From the NCBI RefSeq assembly GCF_020524905.1, contig NZ_JAIVKI010000002.1:248001-312000 (forward strand): DNA of 64,000 nucleotides, given 5' to 3'. Every line of letters begins with the position of its first letter. Within the stretch, counting starts at the first letter, position 1. Source of the DNA: Microbulbifer variabilis (GTDB taxonomy: Bacteria > Pseudomonadota > Gammaproteobacteria > Pseudomonadales > Cellvibrionaceae). Positions 59,334 to 64,000 of this stretch are shown here, piece by piece. The notes below the pieces were generated by a model. The model made no database searches. It saw only the letters and a list, made by a program, of their open reading frames with translations, and was not told where the DNA came from. The position numbers and the translations under genes were made by a program.

Positions 59334-59354
59334 CCGCGACCTTCGCAGCGCGTA

Positions 59355-59402
59355 GCTCCGTCTGCGCCGGCTCTGTGCCGGACCGGAGCCCAGGCCGCGG
59401 CC
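59355..59402 (+). other. GC-rich structured leader of rpmH
   Basis: GCTCCG/CGGAGC (59355-59360 with 59384-59389) enclose CCGGC/GCCGG (59367-59371 with 59377-59381). The palindrome GGCCGCGGCC (59393-59402) follows. The element lies wholly in the predicted rpmH leader and is far more GC-rich than its flanks. It could tune translation or transcript stability; no known riboswitch was recognised. Confidence 0.5.
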
Positions 59403-59451
59403 GGGGATGGTCCCGAGAAATCTTGAACACAAAGTCTCAGGTAGCAAGACT

Positions 59452-59586
59452 ATGAAACGCACATTTCAACCCAGCAACTTGAAGCGCAAACGCACTCACG
59501 GTTTCCGCGCTCGTATGGCAACTAAAAACGGCCGTAAAATCCTGGCCCGCCGTCGCGCTAAAGGCCGCAAAGTTCTGTCTGCATAA
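59452..59586 (+). CDS. rpmH: 50S ribosomal protein L34
   Basis: A 44-residue, highly basic protein beginning [19 protein letters not shown] and ending KGRKVLSA, an exact family layout. Like most rpmH genes it lies next to rnpA (26 bases on) and opposite dnaA. It has a strong predicted promoter at 59305-59333. Confidence 0.98.
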   Translation: MKRTFQPSNLKRKRTHGFRARMATKNGRKILARRRAKGRKVLSA

Positions 59587-59612
59587 TATCTCTTCTTTTA
59601 GAGATCTCTTTT

Positions 59613-59999
59613 ATGCAGCAGGCGCGCAGCAGCTTCGGATTTGCCAAGACGCTGCGCCTGCTTAATGCGGCGCAGTATCGCAAGGTTTTCAATGAAAACT
59701 TTGTGCGCGCCGCGCATCCCCATCTTTTGATTCTCGCCTGCCCTAGTGACTTGGAACACCCGCGCCTCGGCCTGGTGATCGCCAAGAAACACGTGCGCAA
59801 CGCCTCCGATCGCAATCGAATCAAGCGAATCACCCGCGAAACTTTCCGTCTGCAGCAACACCAGTTGCCGCCGTTGGATGCTGTGGTATTGGCGCGCCCC
59901 GGGGTTGCAGAACTAGATAAGGTTGCTCTGGCAAAAACGCTGAACAAACTCTGGCGCAAACTGGCCAAACGCGCGCAACAGCCACAATCGAAACCATGA
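59613..59999 (+). CDS. rnpA: Ribonuclease P protein component
   Basis: The protein part of RNase P, which trims the 5' leader of tRNAs. A 128-residue basic protein with the family signature [18 protein letters not shown] and the start [18 protein letters not shown]. It overlaps yidD by 4 bases (ATGA). Confidence 0.97.
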   Translation: MQQARSSFGFAKTLRLLNAAQYRKVFNENFVRAAHPHLLILACPSDLEHPRLGLVIAKKHVRNASDRNRIKRITRETFRLQQHQLPPLDAVVLARPGVAELDKVALAKTLNKLWRKLAKRAQQPQSKP

Positions 60000-60229
60000 A
60001 GTGGCTGCTGATCAAGCTGATACACGTCTATCGCTATCTGGCCAGCCCCTGGGTAGGCAACCAATGCCGCTTCTACCCAACCTGCTCGAGATACTCCGAA
60101 GAGGCCATTGAGACTCACGGAGCCTTAAAAGGGGGTTATTTAACCGCGCGCCGCCTTATAAAATGCCACCCCTGGCACCCAGGTGGACTGGACCCGGTTC
60201 CCCCCACCAATCACAAGAACACGCTCTAG
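59996..60229 (+). CDS. yidD: Membrane protein insertion efficiency factor YidD
   Basis: A 77-residue protein that aids YidC-dependent insertion. It has the three conserved cysteines in [11 protein letters not shown] and KCHPW, with HPGGLDPVP. It has an amphipathic N-terminus. It starts inside the rnpA stop codon and ends just before yidC. Confidence 0.95.
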   Translation: MKWLLIKLIHVYRYLASPWVGNQCRFYPTCSRYSEEAIETHGALKGGYLTARRLIKCHPWHPGGLDPVPPTNHKNTL

Positions 60230-60237
60230 GTATTAAG

Positions 60238-61905
60238 ATGGATTGGCAACGCTATACGCTGCTAGGTGGAATTCTCGCGGTTCTCCTGGCACTTATCTTC
60301 CAGTGGAATGCATTTCAAGAGCAGCACACTCCCGAGCTCGACCGTGAGACCATAGTGCACAGTGAAGTGCAGGGCGGCAGCCAAACCCCAGCGCAAACCA
60401 CCGACAGCAGCAATGGCGATGTACCCCAGCTAGAGTCGCAGGCGCCAGCAGAGAGCGACGCCGATAGCGGCGAACGCACCCTGATCAATGTCACTACCGA
60501 CGTTTTTGATCTTCTGATCGATCCCCGTGGCGGTGATATCGTTAAAGTGGCCCTGCGGCAGTTCCAGGAAAAACTGAACACCCCTGACCAGCCGCTGATT
60601 CTGTTAAATCAGACCCGCTACCACACCTATATCGCCCAGAGTGGCCTGATTGGTAAAAATGGTACCGACAGCGCCGCCGGCCGCCCCCTGTTCAAGGTGG
60701 AGAAGACCAACTACGCCATGGTCGAAGGGCAGAATCAGCTGACCGTTGACCTGACGCTGCAGCAGCAGGGCGCAAACATCACCAAGCGCTACACTTTCAC
60801 GCGCGGTGACTACCTGATTCAGGTGGCTTATCTGGTGGACAATACCAGCGCCAAGCCCTGGACAGCCGCGATGTTTGGCCAGATCAAGCGCGACGACAGC
60901 GAGCCGGCCGCTGACACCGGTCTGGGCATGAAGCCCTTCCTCGGTGCCGCCCTGCACACCGACGATGAAAACTACTTCAAGCAAGATTTTGAAGAAATCG
61001 CCGAGAAACCCACCCGCACCACTGTTGAAGGGGGGTGGGTAGCCATGGTGCAACATTACTTCCTCAGCGCCTGGATTCCCCCTCAAGACGAACGCAACAC
61101 TTTTGAGCTGCGCGAGCTGTCCAATGGACTATTCCGCTTGGGCTTCACTGCCCAGCCGGTACAAATTCCTGCCGAAACTCAGGGCGAGTTAAGCGCTTCC
61201 TTCTATGCCGGTCCCAAGGATGTATACCGCCTGGAAGAGATCTCACCCTACCTGGACCTGACTGTGGACTACGGTTGGCTGTGGTGGATCGCCAAGCCAC
61301 TGTTCCGCGTATTGCACTTTATTCAGGAACATATCGTCAGTAACTGGGGTTGGGCAATTATCTTGCTCACCGTATTTATCAAGACGCTGCTGCTGCCACT
61401 GTCCGCTGCGGGCACCAAGTCCATGGCGCGCATGCGCAAATTCGCTCCGCAGATGAAAAGGCTGCAGGAACAGTACAAGGACAATCGGCAGAAGTTGGCG
61501 GAAGAGACGATGAAGCTCTACCGCCGCGAGAAGATCAACCCCATGGGTGGCTGCCTGCCGATCCTGCTGCAGATGCCGGTGTTTATCGCCCTCTACTGGA
61601 TGTTGACCGAAACCGTGGAACTGCGCCATGCGCCCTGGATTTTCTGGATTCACGACCTCTCGGCGAAGGATCCCTACTTTATCCTGCCGGTATTCATGGG
61701 CCTGTCCATGTGGTTTATGCAGAGGCTGAATCCGGCGCCTACCGACCCTACCCAGGCGCGTATCATGCAGCTGATGCCGGTGATGATGACGGTGTTCTTC
61801 CTGTGGTTCCCGGCTGGCCTGGTACTGTACTGGATCGCCAACAACCTGATCACCATCACTCAGACCTGGTATATCAACAAGCAGGTGGATGCCGGAAAAT
61901 ACTGA
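60238..61905 (+). CDS. yidC: Membrane protein insertase YidC
   Basis: Inserts and folds inner-membrane proteins, alone or with Sec. A 555-residue gammaproteobacterial form with an N-terminal membrane segment (about residues 5-23), a large periplasmic beta domain (about 60-340) and five C-terminal segments, including GWAIILLTVFIKTLLLPLSA with its conserved Arg nearby (MARMRKF) and MGGCLPILLQMPVFIALYWML. ATG 60238 gives the usual start MDWQRYTLL; the frame is open upstream through yidD. It is followed by a terminator. Confidence 0.97.
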   Translation: MDWQRYTLLGGILAVLLALIFQWNAFQEQHTPELDRETIVHSEVQGGSQTPAQTTDSSNGDVPQLESQAPAESDADSGERTLINVTTDVFDLLIDPRGGDIVKVALRQFQEKLNTPDQPLILLNQTRYHTYIAQSGLIGKNGTDSAAGRPLFKVEKTNYAMVEGQNQLTVDLTLQQQGANITKRYTFTRGDYLIQVAYLVDNTSAKPWTAAMFGQIKRDDSEPAADTGLGMKPFLGAALHTDDENYFKQDFEEIAEKPTRTTVEGGWVAMVQHYFLSAWIPPQDERNTFELRELSNGLFRLGFTAQPVQIPAETQGELSASFYAGPKDVYRLEEISPYLDLTVDYGWLWWIAKPLFRVLHFIQEHIVSNWGWAIILLTVFIKTLLLPLSAAGTKSMARMRKFAPQMKRLQEQYKDNRQKLAEETMKLYRREKINPMGGCLPILLQMPVFIALYWMLTETVELRHAPWIFWIHDLSAKDPYFILPVFMGLSMWFMQRLNPAPTDPTQARIMQLMPVMMTVFFLWFPAGLVLYWIANNLITITQTWYINKQVDAGKY

Positions 61906-61931
61906 TTTGGTATCCACAGACCGCAATGAAC

Positions 61932-61955
61932 AAGGGCCGCAACTGCGGCCCTTTT
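61932..61955 (+). terminator. Rho-independent terminator after yidC
   Basis: AAGGGCCGC (61932-61940), loop AACT, GCGGCCC (61945-61951) and TTTT. mnmE begins only 26 bases later, so it needs its own promoter or partial read-through. Confidence 0.85.
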
Positions 61956-61980
61956 CCGTTATGTCGAGTACACTCAGCCG

Positions 61981-63357
61981 ATGACACAACAAAGCCTTAA
62001 CCGTGACACCATCGCCGCCGTCGCCACCGCACCGGGGCGCGGTGGTATCGGTGTAATCCGCCTGTCAGGCACCAACGCCCTGTCCATTGCCCAACAAATC
62101 TGCGGAGACAAACCGCTAAAAGCGCGCTATGCCCACTACCGGAATTTTTTCCACAGAGACCTGCTGATCGACCAGGGGCTCGCCCTATTCTTCCCCGGCC
62201 CAAACTCTTTTACCGGTGAGGATGTGGTGGAGCTGCAGGGCCACGGTGGCCCGGTTATCCTCGATCAACTCTTGAAAGCGACGATCGAGTTGGGTGCCCG
62301 CCAGGCACGCCCCGGCGAGTTTTCCGAACGCGCTTTCCTCAACGATAAAATGGATCTCACCCAAGCCGAGGCGATCGCGGACCTGATTGATGCCGGCAGC
62401 GCCCAGGCGGCGCGCAACGCCATGCGTTCACTACAAGGCGCTTTTTCCGAAAAGGTCGAAGACCTTGTGGAAAACCTTACCCACCTGCGTATCTATGTGG
62501 AAGCCGCTATCGATTTTCCCGAGGAGGAAATAGACTTTCTTGCCGATGGCAAAGTGGCTGCGGATATCCAGGCCCTACTGGCGCAGATGGCAGGAGTGGA
62601 AGCCCAGGCGCGCCAGGGCGCCATTATGCGAGAGGGTATGCGGGTGGCCATTGCTGGGCGCCCCAATGCCGGCAAGTCGAGCCTGCTCAATGCCCTCGCC
62701 GGGCGCGATACTGCCATCGTCACCGATATTGCCGGCACCACCCGCGATATCTTGCGGGAAGATATCCACATTGACGGCATGCCCCTGCAGTTCGCCGATA
62801 CCGCCGGTCTGCGGGATGCGCCGGACAAGGTAGAGCAGATAGGCATCGAGCGGGCCTGGGAGGAGATTCACCAGGCGGATCGCGTGCTGCTGGTAATGGA
62901 TGCAGAGCAACTCCACTCACTGGATCCAATAAAAGCCTGGCCGGAATTTACCAACCAGCTTCAGGACTTAAACAAGCTCACACTGGTACTGAATAAAATT
63001 GATCTCAGCGATTATAGTGCCGGACTCCAAGCGCACACCGAAGGCGTGCCGGTAATAGCTATCAGCGCCAAGACCGGAGCAGGCCTCGAAGCGCTGAAGG
63101 AGCATTTAAAACAGTCTATCGGCTTCAGTGGCGCTGCCGAAGGCAACTTTAGCGCGCGGAGAAGGCATTTAGAGGCACTTGAGCGAGCCCGCGCTTTTAT
63201 CGAGCAAGGCTCCCAGCAGCTTCACAGTCACGGTGCCGGTGAGTTACTTGCGGAAGACTTGCGTCAGGCCCAGCAGGCTCTGGGGGAAATCACCGGCACA
63301 ATGAGCGCGGATGAGTTGCTCGGAAAGATTTTCGGTAGCTTCTGTATCGGTAAATAG
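61981..63357 (+). CDS. mnmE: tRNA modification GTPase MnmE
   Basis: A GTPase that, with MnmG, modifies wobble uridines of certain tRNAs. It is 458 residues: the folate-binding N-terminus ([22 protein letters not shown]), a helical domain, the G domain (Walker [29 protein letters not shown]) inserted in it, and the C-terminal FGSFCIGK. mnmG, its usual partner, should lie just beyond the window. Confidence 0.97.
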   Translation: MTQQSLNRDTIAAVATAPGRGGIGVIRLSGTNALSIAQQICGDKPLKARYAHYRNFFHRDLLIDQGLALFFPGPNSFTGEDVVELQGHGGPVILDQLLKATIELGARQARPGEFSERAFLNDKMDLTQAEAIADLIDAGSAQAARNAMRSLQGAFSEKVEDLVENLTHLRIYVEAAIDFPEEEIDFLADGKVAADIQALLAQMAGVEAQARQGAIMREGMRVAIAGRPNAGKSSLLNALAGRDTAIVTDIAGTTRDILREDIHIDGMPLQFADTAGLRDAPDKVEQIGIERAWEEIHQADRVLLVMDAEQLHSLDPIKAWPEFTNQLQDLNKLTLVLNKIDLSDYSAGLQAHTEGVPVIAISAKTGAGLEALKEHLKQSIGFSGAAEGNFSARRRHLEALERARAFIEQGSQQLHSHGAGELLAEDLRQAQQALGEITGTMSADELLGKIFGSFCIGK

Positions 63358-64000
63358 GCGTATAGATTCTAAGGTATTCGGCCCGCAACTTATCCTATTT
63401 GGGACGCTAGTAAATAGCGTCCTCTTCTCTTCCCTATCGTACCTCCCTACTCTTTCTTCTTATTCTCCTTCAGGCACAAGTTCCACACCTCTTGCTCACA
63501 GGAACAGCCCAGATCTATCCTAGGTTGCCAAAAAAGTTCTATTTAATCCCCAGCTTTCCAGCATATTTTCCACGAAATAGGTGAGAAATAAGCTTTAGGT
63601 AGCTGTTTAAATGGCTATTGAGGGAAAGAAGTTATACATGTCCACGGGGATTTCCCGTGGATAAGCTTATTGGCAGTTATCTCACTATTAACCCACACCC
63701 ATTCAATGGCTATATACACAGATTTATACATTGCCATCGACTACTCACAGGTCCCCCCCAGAAAGTCCGGGTAAAGCATCACAAGCACTAGCCGAAAAAA
63801 ACCGGCTGTGGGCAAAAGAGGGGATAAGCACCTGCAAAATAGAACAACCGTATGATGATAACTTCCTAAAAGGGATAACTAAGACAAAGTTGTCCCAAGT
63901 TTACACAGTCCCATACCGCAGTTACCCCTGTGTCCACCAAGGGTTTGTCGGCAGGGTTTTCATTCTTGTAACTTATTGTTTTGAAAGGATTTTTTGAGAT
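63358..64000. promoter_or_regulatory. Noncoding region after mnmE, second oriC-like candidate
   Basis: A 643-bp stretch to the window end with no convincing gene. It is AT-rich with several near-match DnaA boxes: CGTGGATAA (63656-63664; TTATCCACG on the minus strand), ATATACACA (63711-63719), and weaker ones. An inverted repeat TCCACGGG/CCCGTGGA (63641-63661) and blocks such as GGGATAACTA and TTTACACAG recall origin regions. In other bacteria an mnmE/mnmG-side gap can carry an origin. Confidence 0.4.
63641..63661. repeat. Inverted repeat TCCACGGG-N5-CCCGTGGA
   Basis: Two 8-base arms (63641-63648 and 63654-63661) with a 5-base loop. The right arm overlaps the near-match DnaA box. Confidence 0.65.

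Larger units (their letters stand above)
58946..59451. promoter_or_regulatory. dnaA-rpmH intergenic region, best candidate for oriC
   Basis: A gap of about 500 bp between divergent dnaA and rpmH, the known oriC position in pseudomonads. It holds two perfect DnaA boxes (TTATCCACA at 59057-59065 and 59163-59171), AT-rich parts between them, the rpmH promoter and a GC-rich leader. Genes on both sides point away, consistent with replication starting here. Two boxes are few for a full origin; weaker boxes may add to them. Confidence 0.65.

Noticed and set aside
63731-63997. 88-codon frame at the right end
   Set aside because: It lies in the AT-rich origin-like region, has no ribosome site and no recognisable protein features.

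Overview
The window looks like the origin-proximal part of a gammaproteobacterial chromosome, most like marine Cellvibrionales such as Microbulbifer or its relatives (moderate confidence, from gene order and protein style). Its gene set closely follows the origin region known from Pseudomonas: cox cluster, prlC, aroE/hemF/tsaC, dprA/lysM, def-fmt-rsmB-trkA, lpxL-like, glyQS-gmhB, gyrB-recF-dnaN-dnaA, rpmH-rnpA-yidD-yidC-mnmE. I see no rRNA, tRNA, CRISPR array, insertion sequence or prophage.

Left part (1-16 kb), clearly AT-richer: the end of a TonB-dependent receptor; two tiny membrane-protein genes; a lipoprotein-type M19 dipeptidase; a CPBP membrane protease; then an aa3-type cytochrome c oxidase cluster on the minus strand. 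That cluster holds coxB-coxA-ctaG-coxC and, beyond an opposite-strand DUF2909 gene, surf1, a degenerate Sco-like gene, ctaA, ctaB and sco. It supplies the catalytic subunits, heme A synthesis and copper delivery. A DinF-type MATE transporter and an unknown membrane-anchored protein follow.

Middle part (16-46 kb), GC-richer housekeeping genes: prlC with a divergent gamma-carbonic anhydrase; aroE, hemF, tsaC, purE and a catalase; dprA and a LysM protein divergent from def-fmt-rsmB and trkA-trkH; a four-gene export module (adaptor, ATPase, two FtsX-type permeases); an LpxL-like acyltransferase divergent from glyQ-glyS-gmhB; and a large secreted subtilase. GmhB here lacks its catalytic nucleophile. 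A C-terminal relic of a serine beta-lactamase-like gene lies after the subtilase.

Right part (46-64 kb): a GlxA-type regulator, an RlmI-like rRNA methyltransferase preceded by three DnaA boxes, a GNAT protein, a divergent CysH-like protein and a large metalloprotease-like lipoprotein. Then comes the replication block gyrB-recF-dnaN-dnaA (minus), facing away from rpmH-rnpA-yidD-yidC-mnmE (plus). The dnaA-rpmH gap has two perfect DnaA boxes and is the best oriC candidate. Two perfect parS sites lie inside recF. A second noncoding stretch after mnmE (643 bp) is AT-rich and has near-match DnaA boxes.

Most of the window is conserved core chromosome, and I found no convincing new multi-gene system. 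The items most worth checking are the GmhB substitution, the degenerate Sco-like protein, the diverged CysH, the perfect palindrome in front of the catalase gene, the parS/DnaA-box architecture and the two-permease ABC module.
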